From: Novosphingobium barchaimii LL02
GTDB lineage: Bacteria; Pseudomonadota; Alphaproteobacteria; Sphingomonadales; Sphingomonadaceae
Length of the DNA stretch: 64,000 nucleotides
Assembly (NCBI RefSeq): GCF_001046635.1
Contig: NZ_KQ130456.1
Coordinates: 282,013-346,012, forward strand
Direction: 5' to 3'
Shown in pieces: positions 36,665 through 44,877 of the stretch (position 1 is its first letter; every line of letters starts with the position of its first letter). The notes below the pieces were generated by a model. That model made no database searches and was not told the DNA's origin. It saw only the letters and a program-made list of their open reading frames with translations. The position numbers and the translations under genes are program-made.

Positions 36665-37339
36665 CTACTGACGTACCGGGTCGGTCAGGCGCGCCATGAT
36701 CGCGGCAACATAGAGGCGCGTCTCGCGGATGTTGGGAATGCCGCCGGCTTTCACCACGCGCCCGGGGCCGGCGTTGTAGGCGGCAAGCGCCTTCTCGATA
36801 TTACCGCCGAACGCGTCGAGCTGCATCCGCAGATAGCGCGCGCCGCCTTCGAGATTGGCCATCGGATCGGCGGAATTGACTCCCATCTGCGCGGCAGTGC
36901 CGGGCATCAGCTGGGCAAGGCCGCGCGCGCCAACCGGGGATACGGCCAGTTCGTTCCAGCGGCTTTCCTGCCAGACCACCGCTTCCAGCAGCGCCGGACT
37001 GATGTCGTACTTGGCCGCGAGCAGGGCCACCCGGTCACGCCAGCGACTGGGCCCGGCCGCATCGAGCGCCTGGGTGAAGGAGAGTGGGTGCAGGTTCGCA
37101 TCGACCGAAAGCGGCGCTTCCTCCACCTGTTCGGGCGCGCTGGCCACAGTGGTGCCGATGAAGCCGACGCCCGAGCCCGGGTCGATCTGGGTCAATTCCG
37201 GCGCGGCGAAAGTGATAGGGCCGCCCGCGACCCATTCAGCGCCGGACGCGCCGATCTGCAGCACGTCTGCGCGGGCAAGGCCAGGCTGAACAGCACCTGC
37301 AAGCACCAGGATGCTCCATAGCGCGTCGATCCGCCTCAC
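36665..37339 (-). CDS. lytic transglycosylase (SLT domain)
   Basis: A 224-residue periplasmic enzyme that cleaves peptidoglycan between MurNAc and GlcNAc. A signal peptide (to LARA) is followed by a 75-residue linker, then the SLT domain: ALLEAVVWQESRWNELAV with catalytic Glu125, SPVGARGLAQLMPGTA, and ALAAYNAGPGRV. It is a family 1 type, similar to those encoded near conjugation or flagellar genes, but no such genes are near. Confidence 0.92.
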   Translation of the reverse strand: MRRIDALWSILVLAGAVQPGLARADVLQIGASGAEWVAGGPITFAAPELTQIDPGSGVGFIGTTVASAPEQVEEAPLSVDANLHPLSFTQALDAAGPSRWRDRVALLAAKYDISPALLEAVVWQESRWNELAVSPVGARGLAQLMPGTAAQMGVNSADPMANLEGGARYLRMQLDAFGGNIEKALAAYNAGPGRVVKAGGIPNIRETRLYVAAIMARLTDPVRQ

Positions 37340-37361
37340 CGATTCGTTTCCCTCACCATGG

Positions 37362-37418
37362 GCGCCGCCCTACCGCATACCGGGTGAAATTCACAGCCGG
37401 ATGAAGGCAGGGCGGCGC
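37362..37418 (-). terminator. inverted repeat after phytase gene, possible terminator
   Basis: GCGCCGCCCT (37362-37371) and AGGGCGGCGC (37409-37418) form a perfect 10-bp stem with a 37-nt interior. It lies between the phytase stop and the transglycosylase start. No T-run, so factor-independent termination is uncertain. Confidence 0.4.
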
Positions 37419-37432
37419 GCATCTGAGTGGCC

Positions 37433-38557
37433 TTACCGGATGCCCATGGCGGTGCGGATCGAACGCCAGGACAGCAGCTTGAAGTTCTGCGCCTTGGGGG
37501 CGTTGTTGCCGTCCTGCGCCATGAACACGCCTTCGGGGAAGGCCGGGCCGAAATCGCCGAGCACGACTTCGATGCCGTCGGTGTCGCTGGTGCCGCCGAT
37601 CGCGCCGCCTTCGACGCGGAAGCGGCCAGCGGGCTTGCCGGTTTCGGCGTCGAACAGCGCATAGGCATTATCGCCCTGGCTGGAGGCGACGAGCCAGGTG
37701 TGGCCGTTCGCTTTACGCGCTATGGCAAGCCCCTCGACATCATCGACGAGACCGTCCGCCGCACCGACTTTTGCGAAAGGCTGCGCGGTGAGGGCGGCGC
37801 CGGAAAGCGGCACCTTCCAGATGCCCACGTCCTCCTCGGCGACGTAAAGCGTCTTCCATACGTCATCGACGACGCAGCCCTCCGACTGGGTCGCGAACTT
37901 CACGTCGCGCAGGTGCTGGGGCACGATCCTGCCACCGTTTTCGACGAGGCGACTTTCCGCCACGGTGCCGTCCTTGAGGACGACATAGGCGCGCGCCAGT
38001 TCACCGGCGGCGAGGGGAGCGCCCATGCAGAAGCCGTAAGCCTCGGCCGGGGCATGGCCCGGCTTGAGGAACGAATCGGAGCCCAGCACGGTCAGCTTGC
38101 CGGTGGCGCCGTCGAGACTGAACAGCGCGATGCGCGGCTCGGTACGGTCGGTACGGTCGCTGGCGCCCACGAGGATGCGCGTCGAACCATCAGCCAAGCG
38201 CACTTCGCGCAGGTCGGTGTTGTTAAGCGCGCCTGCGGGCGAGAAATCGCGCACCGTGCCGTCGAGGCCGTAGACGTAGAGACCGGCCTTCTTGTCGGTG
38301 CCCAGCAGCAGGCTGGCGGCGGGGTTGGCGGCGTTGCGCCAGATCGCCGGATCGTCCGCGGCATCGGCATCGCCGGTGCCGACCGGGACGGTCTCCGCCT
38401 CGGCAGGAATGTCGGTTGCGGGATAACGGGGGCGCGCAGCTTCGGTTTCTGCTCCGGTGCCAGCCGCAGTGGTTGTGCAGGCCGAGAGCAGGAGCGCCGG
38501 GAGCAATGCTCCCGGCCCAACCTTCGCGGCAACCTTCAGGATGTCGCGTGCGTGCAT
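37433..38557 (-). CDS. beta-propeller phytase (3-phytase) lipoprotein
   Basis: A 374-residue beta-propeller phytase, which releases phosphate from phytate using calcium. Signal peptide ends LLLSACTTT (Cys27). Family motifs are DADAADDPAIWRN, GLYVYGLDGTVRDF, NNTDLREV, EGCVVDDVWKTLYVAEEDV, and DDVEGLAIAR with DTDGIEVV, which carry the calcium and phosphate ligands. Its ATG overlaps the stop of the upstream receptor gene (TGATG), so the two are coupled. It is expected to work on the cell surface or in the periplasm. Confidence 0.92.
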   Translation of the reverse strand: MHARDILKVAAKVGPGALLPALLLSACTTTAAGTGAETEAARPRYPATDIPAEAETVPVGTGDADAADDPAIWRNAANPAASLLLGTDKKAGLYVYGLDGTVRDFSPAGALNNTDLREVRLADGSTRILVGASDRTDRTEPRIALFSLDGATGKLTVLGSDSFLKPGHAPAEAYGFCMGAPLAAGELARAYVVLKDGTVAESRLVENGGRIVPQHLRDVKFATQSEGCVVDDVWKTLYVAEEDVGIWKVPLSGAALTAQPFAKVGAADGLVDDVEGLAIARKANGHTWLVASSQGDNAYALFDAETGKPAGRFRVEGGAIGGTSDTDGIEVVLGDFGPAFPEGVFMAQDGNNAPKAQNFKLLSWRSIRTAMGIR

Positions 38558-41337
38558 CAGAAGGTAACCCGCGCGCCGAACTTCACGGTCGAGCCATATT
38601 CCTCGTACTGCAGGACGCGCTTGGCATCTGCGAGGTTCTGGTAGGCGAAGTACTTGGCATTGTTGACGTTCACCCAATCCGCAAAGATGCGGATGTTGTC
38701 GGTGATCTTGTACTTGGCCGAGAGGTCCAGCTGGAAGTGCTGGTTGACGGTGCGATCGGTGTCAGCCGAATCGCCCACCTCGTCCAGGTACTTGTCGCGG
38801 AAGGTGCCGGCAGCACGCAGGCTGACGGGGCCCTTCTCGTAGCCGAGCACGACGTTGAAGGTGTTCTTCGATGCGTTGGGCAGCGAGATCCGGCGAGCGA
38901 CGTCGTCACTGTCGAACACGGTGCCACGGGCATAAGTGTAGGTGTAGTTCAGCTGGGTCAGCAGGCCGTCGAAGGGCGAGGGCAGCATCGAGAAAACCTG
39001 GCTGTAGCTGACTTCCACGCCGGCGATCTCGGCCGTGTCGCCGTTCACCGGCATCAGCACTTCGTCATAGGTCACGCCGTCGATCGTGTAATCGTAGAAG
39101 CGGCGGTCGACCGAGTAATCCTTGATCGACTTGTAGAAGCCGCCCACCGAGAACGCACCGTTGTTGGCGAAATAGTACTCGAAACCAGCGTCGAAATTCC
39201 ATGCCTGGTAGGGCTTGAGGTTCGGGTTGCCGAATTCCGCCTCGAGGTCCTCGTTAACGGTGAAGCGCGGCGCCAGCTGCGAGAGCTTGGGACGCACGAT
39301 CGTCTTGTAGCCGGCAAAGCGGGCAACGAGGTTCTGCTCGGGGCTGTAGCGCAGGGTCAGGCTGGGCAGCCAGTTGGTGTAGTTGCGCTTGTACTGGACC
39401 GGGTCGACGGTGATGGTGTCATCGCCGTTGTCGGTGGTCAGGAAGCCGTTCAGCTCATTGTGGGTGCGCTCCATGCGCACGCCGCCAATGACGCGCAGCG
39501 TCGAGCTGTCCCAGCGGGCCATCGCATAGCCGGCCTGGATGTCTTCACGCACCGAGTAGTCGCTGACGGCCGAATTGAGCGCGCTTTCATAGTCGTTGAC
39601 CACGAAGTCGCCGGGGTTCGCCAGCAGATAGTCGGCCGGGCCGCCCTTGCTGGACACCGGCCCCATGTCGAGCAGGCGGTAAGTCTGCGAACCCAGCACG
39701 TCGGCCAGGGTATAGTCCGTGTCGTCGGCCGCTTCGTAGTAGGTCATGTTGAAGTCGTAGGACTTCTTGCGCCAGCGCGCCTTGCCGCCTGCCTGAATGG
39801 TGAAGTCACCGTCCGAACCGGCGAAAGTGCGGGCGAGGTCGGCCTTGATCGCCCATTCCTCGTCCTGGCTGTCGGACAGGGTGGTCAGCTCGGTCTTGTC
39901 GAATTCGTACTCGGAGGCATCGTTGAACGTGTCTGCGCCCTCGGAAACCGAATAGGTCGGATAGTACGTGTTCGAGTAATCCATATCGACCGTCGTGCCG
40001 GCGCGGAAGCGGGCGCGGAAGCGGGTCGGGTCGATGGAGAAAGTCTCCTTCTCGGAAGACTTGGCGTAGCTGCCCTGCCAGTTGAACTTCAGCGTGCCCG
40101 TGTCGGTGTCGCTGCCGATCGAGACGGAGCGGATGCGCTGGCGCTCGAAACGATCCTTCAGGTCGCGCTCGACGGTAATGCGCTCGTCGCTGCCGTCGAA
40201 GCTGGCGCCGGTGTCGGAGATGCTGCTCGGGCCGTCCCCGAAGTCGCCGAAGTCGAGAGTGGTGCGGCGGCGATATTCATGGTCGTCGAACTGCGCCCAG
40301 TTGCCGCGGATATAGGCCTTGGTCGTGTCCGAGGCACGCCAGTCAGCCGAAAGCGCGGCGTTGATGCGGGTACGCTCGACGTCATAGTCGCGGTACTCGA
40401 CGCTTTCTGCCCAGGCCTGGCCATCGTCGTTGGTCTGCCACCCGCCGGTCTCGACGTTGTCGGTCTCGAACTTGCGCTTGTAGTAGCTGACCGAACCGGC
40501 GACGCCGAAATCGTCGCCGATCTTCTGGGTGAAGTCGAACGCGCCCTTGGGCATGACCTTGCCCGAGTAGTCGTTGTAGCTGCCTTCAGCGCTGACCGAG
40601 TAGCGGTTCTTCTTCGAATCGAAGGCGCTGGTGGTGTTGATCTCGACCGAGGCGCCGATGAAGTCGCCGTCCATGTCGGGGGTGAAGGACTTCTTCACTT
40701 CGATCGATTCGATCGTGTCCGAGGAGATCACGTCGAGCGCGACCGAACGGGCATCCGATTCGGGTGCAGGCATGCGCACGCCGTTGACCGAGGTGCCGTT
40801 AAGGTCCGGGTCGAGGCCCCGAACGGAAACGTAACGGCCTTCACCCTGGTCGTTGAGAATGTTGACGCCCGGCAGGCGGCGCAGCGATTCGGCCACGTTC
40901 TGGTCGGGGAACTGGCCTACGGCATCGCGCGTCAGGACCGATTCGATGCCGTCGGCGGCCTTCTGGCGTGACAAGGCGCTGGTCAGGTTCGCGGTCTGGC
41001 CGGTGACGAGGATGTCGGCGCCGCCGATTGCGGTAAGGTCGAAGTCACCCGGGGTCGTGCCGGTCGCTGCGACGGTGACCGTCTGCGTGGTGACTTCCGC
41101 ACCGACATAGCGGGCTTCCAGGGTGTAAGTGCCCGCGGGGACGTCGCCGAACACATAGCTGCCCGCACGGTCGGTTTCGGCGGTTCGGTTAAGTTCGACG
41201 ATGCGCACGGCGGCCGACTGCAGGGCGCGCGTGCCGGTGGAATCGCTGACGTGGCCGGCAACCTCGCCCGCGTGGGCGATGGTGGCGAACGAGGCCGAGG
41301 CGAGCAGCCCCGCAAGGAGCTGGATCGAACGTGTCAT
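38557..41337 (-). CDS. TonB-dependent receptor, putative phytate/inositol-phosphate uptake
   Basis: A 926-residue outer-membrane receptor. Signal peptide (to AHA), a carboxypeptidase-regulatory-like domain (about 25-100), a TonB box DILVTGQ (108-114), the plug (FPDQNVAESLRRLPGVNIL, YVSVRGLDPDLNGTSVNGV) and a long barrel ending KFGARVTF are present. The type is like the TonB receptors paired with beta-propeller phytases in sphingomonads and Caulobacter. Coupling to the phytase gene and the Pho-box-like repeats upstream suggest it imports phytate or its products under phosphate starvation. The start at 41337 is chosen for the signal peptide. Confidence 0.92.
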   Translation of the reverse strand: MTRSIQLLAGLLASASFATIAHAGEVAGHVSDSTGTRALQSAAVRIVELNRTAETDRAGSYVFGDVPAGTYTLEARYVGAEVTTQTVTVAATGTTPGDFDLTAIGGADILVTGQTANLTSALSRQKAADGIESVLTRDAVGQFPDQNVAESLRRLPGVNILNDQGEGRYVSVRGLDPDLNGTSVNGVRMPAPESDARSVALDVISSDTIESIEVKKSFTPDMDGDFIGASVEINTTSAFDSKKNRYSVSAEGSYNDYSGKVMPKGAFDFTQKIGDDFGVAGSVSYYKRKFETDNVETGGWQTNDDGQAWAESVEYRDYDVERTRINAALSADWRASDTTKAYIRGNWAQFDDHEYRRRTTLDFGDFGDGPSSISDTGASFDGSDERITVERDLKDRFERQRIRSVSIGSDTDTGTLKFNWQGSYAKSSEKETFSIDPTRFRARFRAGTTVDMDYSNTYYPTYSVSEGADTFNDASEYEFDKTELTTLSDSQDEEWAIKADLARTFAGSDGDFTIQAGGKARWRKKSYDFNMTYYEAADDTDYTLADVLGSQTYRLLDMGPVSSKGGPADYLLANPGDFVVNDYESALNSAVSDYSVREDIQAGYAMARWDSSTLRVIGGVRMERTHNELNGFLTTDNGDDTITVDPVQYKRNYTNWLPSLTLRYSPEQNLVARFAGYKTIVRPKLSQLAPRFTVNEDLEAEFGNPNLKPYQAWNFDAGFEYYFANNGAFSVGGFYKSIKDYSVDRRFYDYTIDGVTYDEVLMPVNGDTAEIAGVEVSYSQVFSMLPSPFDGLLTQLNYTYTYARGTVFDSDDVARRISLPNASKNTFNVVLGYEKGPVSLRAAGTFRDKYLDEVGDSADTDRTVNQHFQLDLSAKYKITDNIRIFADWVNVNNAKYFAYQNLADAKRVLQYEEYGSTVKFGARVTF

Positions 41338-41392
41338 GACTGGAGAGGTTCCCTGTTGCGACGTTGTAAGTCTTGCAGGCGCCCCTAGGCGG

Positions 41393-41437
41393 GTTTCATG
41401 ACACTCCGGTGAGAGTGCAAAGACAGTTTGATGACAA
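41393..41437 (-). promoter_or_regulatory. tandem Pho-box-like repeats (PhoB sites) upstream of receptor-phytase operon
   Basis: On the minus strand four units repeat every 11 bp: TGTCATCAAAC (41436-41426), TGTCTTTGCAC (41425-41415), TCTCACCGGAG (41414-41404) and TGTCATGAAAC (41403-41393). The first two form TTGTCATCAAACTGTCTT, 15 of 18 positions matching the Pho box CTGTCATAWAWCTGTCAY. The 11-bp spacing is that of PhoB direct repeats. The last unit ends 55 bp before the receptor ATG. Confidence 0.75.
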
Positions 41438-41452
41438 TTGGGATATCCCAAT
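41437..41452. promoter_or_regulatory. 16-bp perfect palindrome next to Pho boxes
   Basis: ATTGGGATATCCCAAT is a perfect palindrome beginning at the edge of the Pho-box repeats, 100 bp before the receptor ATG. It is a candidate for a second regulator's operator. Confidence 0.45.
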
Positions 41453-41549
41453 GTCCGGTGCATCGAGACGCACCAACACGCAAAATTACGCGCGCAACCT
41501 CTGTGGTTGCGAGCGCTCCGAACATGTCACGATGTAGAGAACGGCGGAA

Positions 41550-41624
41550 TGGTGCTGCTAGGGAGGATTGAACTCCCGACCTCGTCATTACCAATGACGC
41601 GCTCTACCACTGAGCTACAGCAGC
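41550..41624 (-). tRNA. tRNA-Thr (GGT)
   Basis: A full cloverleaf can be drawn on the minus strand: acceptor GCTGCTG with TAGCAGC (last pair G-U), D stem GCTC/GAGC, anticodon stem CGTCA/TGACG with loop TTGGTAA, and T arm GGGAG-TTCAATC-CTCCC. The anticodon is GGT, reading threonine ACC and ACT codons. Discriminator A and an encoded CCA (41550-41552) follow. Confidence 0.97.
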
Positions 41625-41734
41625 GCCGTTCCAAAGCCCCGGTCACCCGGGGCAGGGGCGCGCTATTGTCTGGAGGCGGGCAGGTTGTCAAGCGCCGCTT
41701 GCGCTTTATCTGAGGTGGCTGCATTGCCAGCGTC

Positions 41735-41965
41735 ATGAATGATAAGCGGACAAAGTCAGGGCAGGGCGTAAATTCAGGCGGGAAACCCCCGGAAAAGCTG
41801 ACGCGTGAGGAGCGGCTGGCGGCCAAGTTGCGAGAAAATCTGCGTAGAAGAAAGACGCAGGCACGCGCGATGTCATCACCTGACGAAAGCGGCAGACAGG
41901 GGGCGGCGCCTTTAGATAAGGATGACGAATCGGTCAGGCTTCCCAAATCGCCCTCGGAAAGCTAG
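41735..41965 (+). CDS. small basic hypothetical protein upstream of gpmA
   Basis: A 76-residue protein, rich in Lys, Arg and Ser, with a helical core LTREERLAAKLRENLRRRKTQ (34-54). It has no membrane part or known domain. Small proteins with a 'REERLAAKLRENLRRRK' core are, from memory, common in sphingomonads near this locus. It precedes gpmA by 54 bp in the same direction. Codon use is plausible; function unknown, possibly nucleic-acid or ribosome binding by charge. Confidence 0.6.
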   Translation: MNDKRTKSGQGVNSGGKPPEKLTREERLAAKLRENLRRRKTQARAMSSPDESGRQGAAPLDKDDESVRLPKSPSES

Positions 41966-42019
41966 GGCCTGCCACCAGACTGCATCCGTCCCGTCCCATT
42001 CTAAAAAGGGAGCTACGCC

Positions 42020-42706
42020 TTGCCTCGCCTGATCCTTCTCCGCCACGGCCAGAGCCAGTGGAACCTGGAAAACCGCTTCACCGGATGGTGGGACGTGGAC
42101 GTCACCGAGAAAGGCGAGGCCGAGGCCCGCGCCGCCGGCGCCCTGCTGAAGGACAAGGGCATGCTGCCCGACGTCGCTTTCACATCCTTGCAGAGCCGTG
42201 CGATCAAGACGCTGCACCTTGCTTTGGAAGCCGCCGGCATTCTGTGGATCCCTGAAACCAAGGACTGGCGCCTGAACGAGCGGCACTATGGCGGCCTCAC
42301 CGGTCTGGACAAGGCCGAAACAGCCGCCAAGCACGGCGAGGACCAGGTCAAGATCTGGCGGCGCAGCTTCGACATCCCGCCCCCCGTCATGGAGCGCGGC
42401 ACCGAGTTCGACCTGTCCACCGACCCGCGCTACGCCGGGATCGACGTGCCGATGACGGAAAGCCTCAAGGACACCATCGCACGCGTCCTGCCTTATTACG
42501 AAGGCTCGATCGTGCCCCACCTCAAGACCGGCTCGACCGTGCTGGTCGCCGCGCACGGCAATTCCCTGCGCGCACTGGTGAAGCACCTGTCGGGCATTTC
42601 CGATAACGAGATCACCGGTCTTGAAATCCCGACCGGCCAGCCGATCGTTTACGATCTCGACGACGATCTCGCAGTGCTCGACCGCTATTACCTTTCGGAG
42701 CGTTGA
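42020..42706 (+). CDS. gpmA: 2,3-bisphosphoglycerate-dependent phosphoglycerate mutase
   Basis: A 228-residue glycolytic enzyme interconverting 3- and 2-phosphoglycerate. The catalytic motif LRHGQSQWN holds the phosphohistidine; [15 protein letters not shown] and [14 protein letters not shown] carry the other catalytic residues. It starts with TTG at 42020, with AAAAGGGAG ahead of it. purE follows 3 bp after its stop. Confidence 0.96.
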   Translation: MPRLILLRHGQSQWNLENRFTGWWDVDVTEKGEAEARAAGALLKDKGMLPDVAFTSLQSRAIKTLHLALEAAGILWIPETKDWRLNERHYGGLTGLDKAETAAKHGEDQVKIWRRSFDIPPPVMERGTEFDLSTDPRYAGIDVPMTESLKDTIARVLPYYEGSIVPHLKTGSTVLVAAHGNSLRALVKHLSGISDNEITGLEIPTGQPIVYDLDDDLAVLDRYYLSER

Positions 42707-42709
42707 AGC

Positions 42710-43198
42710 ATGGCTGAAACGCCGGTGTCGGTAGCGATCGTCATGGGGAGCCAGTCCGACTGGCCGACCATGATCCGCGCCGCCGAGATGCTCGACAAGC
42801 TGGAAATAGCCTACGACGCGCGGATTGTCTCGGCGCACCGCACGCCGGAGCGCCTCGTCGATTTCGCCAAGGGCGCGGACGGTGAGGGCTTCAAGGTCGT
42901 CATCGCCGGGGCAGGGGGCGCAGCCCACCTTCCCGGCATGATCGCCTCGATGACACATCTGCCGGTACTGGGCGTGCCGGTGCAGTCCAAGGCGCTTTCG
43001 GGCCAGGACAGCCTGCTCTCCATCGTCCAGATGCCTGCGGGTATTCCCGTCGGCACTCTGGCGATCGGCGAGGCAGGCGCAGCAAATGCCGGTCTGCTCG
43101 CCGCCGCGATCCTCGCCACCTCGGACGAGGCGCTGGCCGGGCGGCTCAAGGCGTTCCGCAGCGAGCAGACCGCCAGTGTGGCCGAACGGCCGGTCTGA
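42710..43198 (+). CDS. purE: 5-(carboxyamino)imidazole ribonucleotide mutase
   Basis: A 162-residue PurE, which converts N5-CAIR to CAIR in purine synthesis. Marks are [23 protein letters not shown] with the catalytic His, [11 protein letters not shown], and [22 protein letters not shown]. It follows gpmA closely and works together with purK, 111 bp downstream. Confidence 0.97.
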   Translation: MAETPVSVAIVMGSQSDWPTMIRAAEMLDKLEIAYDARIVSAHRTPERLVDFAKGADGEGFKVVIAGAGGAAHLPGMIASMTHLPVLGVPVQSKALSGQDSLLSIVQMPAGIPVGTLAIGEAGAANAGLLAAAILATSDEALAGRLKAFRSEQTASVAERPV

Positions 43199-43206
43199 CG
43201 TGTTAC

Positions 43207-43234
43207 GACAACCCCTGCGCAGGCGGGGGTTGTC
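43207..43234. terminator. hairpin between purE and purK
   Basis: GACAACCCC (43207-43215) and GGGGTTGTC (43226-43234) form a 9-bp stem. There is no T-run, so it may only weaken read-through or stabilise the purE message. Confidence 0.4.
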
Positions 43235-43257
43235 ACAGACTATAGTGAAGCCCGCTC

Positions 43258-43278
43258 GCCCTGAGCTTGTCAAAGGGC
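43258..43278. repeat. REP-like dispersed palindrome
   Basis: GCCCTGAGCTTGTCAAAGGGC. The core CTGAGCTTGTC is shared in inverted or direct form with the elements at 45836 and 45923. Confidence 0.55.
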
Positions 43279-43309
43279 CGGCACCCCAAGCAGGCGAATT
43301 GGCATAACG

Positions 43310-44368
43310 ATGATACCCCCCGGCGAAACGATCGGCATTCTCGGCGGCGGCCAGCTCGGGCGCATGATCGCCGTCGCGGCGGCGCAGCTTGGCTACCGCT
43401 GCCACGTCTATGCGCCCGAAGCCGATTCGATCGCCGCCGACGTCTGCGCCGAGTTCACCTGCGCCGCCTGGGATGACGCCGAGGCCATGGCCCGCTTCGC
43501 CGCCGACTGCGCGGTAGTCACCTATGAATTCGAGAATGTGCCCGTCGGCCCGCTTGCGGCGCTGGGCGATACCCCGCTGCTGCCGCACCCCCGCGCGCTG
43601 GAAACCGCGCAGGACCGCCTGAGCGAGAAGCACTTCGTGTCGCAGCTGGGCGGCAATCCTGCCCCCTACGCCCCCGTGGACAGCGCCGCCGACCTTGCTG
43701 AGGCCATTGCCGCGATCGGCGTGCCCGGCATCCTCAAGACCCGCCGCGACGGCTACGACGGCAAGGGCCAGTGGCGCATCATGACACCCGCCGATGCCGA
43801 CGGCCTCGACCTTCCGGCCACGCCGCTGGTCTACGAAGGCTTCATCACCTTCTTTGCCGAATTCTCGGTGATACTGTGCCGGGGCGCGGACGGCGACATC
43901 CGCTACTTCGATTCGGCCCACAACGTCCACGAAAGCGGCATCCTCGCGCTCAGCACCCTGCCGGCGCCCGCCGCACTGCTGGAACAGGTGCCTGCCGCCC
44001 GCGAACTCGCCGCAAAAGTGGCACAGGCGCTGGACTACGTCGGCGTGCTGACGCTGGAATTCTTCGCCACCCAGGACGGCCCGGTGTTCAACGAAATGGC
44101 CCCCCGCGTCCACAACTCCGGTCACTGGAGCATCGAGGGCGCGGTCACCAGCCAGTTCGAGAACCACGTGCGCGCCATCTGCGGACTGCCGCTCGGCGGC
44201 ACCGGCCTCGCCGCCAAGGGCGTGGAGATGCGCAACCTCATCGGCGATGACGCGCATGACTGGCCGGCGATCCTGGCCGATCCCGCCAATCACCTCCATC
44301 TTTACGGCAAGGCCGCGGCGCGCCCCGGCCGCAAGATGGGCCACGTCACCCGGCTGACGCTGGGCTGA
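43310..44368 (+). CDS. purK: 5-(carboxyamino)imidazole ribonucleotide synthase
   Basis: A 352-residue ATP-grasp enzyme that makes N5-CAIR from AIR, bicarbonate and ATP; its product goes to PurE. Marks are TIGILGGGQLGRMIAVAAAQ, VTYEFENVPVG, LKTRRDGYDGKGQW, and FNEMAPRVHNSGHWSIEGA. The ATG at 43310 fits the family. Confidence 0.97.
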   Translation: MIPPGETIGILGGGQLGRMIAVAAAQLGYRCHVYAPEADSIAADVCAEFTCAAWDDAEAMARFAADCAVVTYEFENVPVGPLAALGDTPLLPHPRALETAQDRLSEKHFVSQLGGNPAPYAPVDSAADLAEAIAAIGVPGILKTRRDGYDGKGQWRIMTPADADGLDLPATPLVYEGFITFFAEFSVILCRGADGDIRYFDSAHNVHESGILALSTLPAPAALLEQVPAARELAAKVAQALDYVGVLTLEFFATQDGPVFNEMAPRVHNSGHWSIEGAVTSQFENHVRAICGLPLGGTGLAAKGVEMRNLIGDDAHDWPAILADPANHLHLYGKAAARPGRKMGHVTRLTLG

Positions 44369-44385
44369 CGGATAAAGGCCGCGCG

Positions 44386-44865
44386 ATGCAGGGCATCTTC
44401 CTCATCTACGCCCGCGCGGCGAACGGCGTGATCGGCCGCGACGGCGCGCTGCCGTGGCGCCTGCCCGCCGACCTCAGGCGGTTCAAGGCGATGACCACCG
44501 GCAAGCCGATGATCATGGGCCGCAAGACCTTCGACAGCTTTCCTGCGCCGCTGCCCGGCCGCCGCCACATTGTCCTCACCCGCCATACCGGCTGGGGCGC
44601 GCCCGGCGCCGAAACCGCGCATTCGGTGGACGAAGCCCTGGCACTTTCAGGCCGTGACGTGGCAGTGATCGGCGGCGCGGAAATCTACGCACTGTTCGCG
44701 AGCCACGCTGCCCGAATCGAGCTGACTGAAATCCATGGTATTTACGAAGGCGATACGTATGTACCCGAGCCCGGCCCCGAATGGCGCGAAACGGCGCGCG
44801 AGGAACATCCGGCCGAAGGTACATTTCCAGCGTATGCTTTCGTGACGCTCCTGCGCGACCTATAG
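44386..44865 (+). CDS. folA: dihydrofolate reductase
   Basis: A 159-residue NADPH-dependent reductase that makes tetrahydrofolate, the trimethoprim target. The pattern ARAANGVIGRDGALPWRLPADLRRFK, then GKPMIMGRKTFDSF, and VIGGAEIYALF is diagnostic, with the acidic residue Asp in PADL binding the pterin. It lies 17 bp after purK and 12 bp before ribF; thyA is not adjacent. Confidence 0.95.
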   Translation: MQGIFLIYARAANGVIGRDGALPWRLPADLRRFKAMTTGKPMIMGRKTFDSFPAPLPGRRHIVLTRHTGWGAPGAETAHSVDEALALSGRDVAVIGGAEIYALFASHAARIELTEIHGIYEGDTYVPEPGPEWRETAREEHPAEGTFPAYAFVTLLRDL

Positions 44866-44877
44866 GCTCTGGCACTC

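Noticed and set aside
38416-40971. 851-codon open frame on the plus strand
   Set aside because: It is the antisense shadow of the TonB-dependent receptor, a product of high GC; no family likeness in the translation.
41550-41624. tRNA-Thr as integration site of an island
   Set aside because: No integrase, and no direct repeat of the tRNA 3' end was noticed; the flanking genes are ordinary.
41912-44344. 810-codon open frame on the minus strand
   Set aside because: Antisense to gpmA, purE and purK, which are certain genes.
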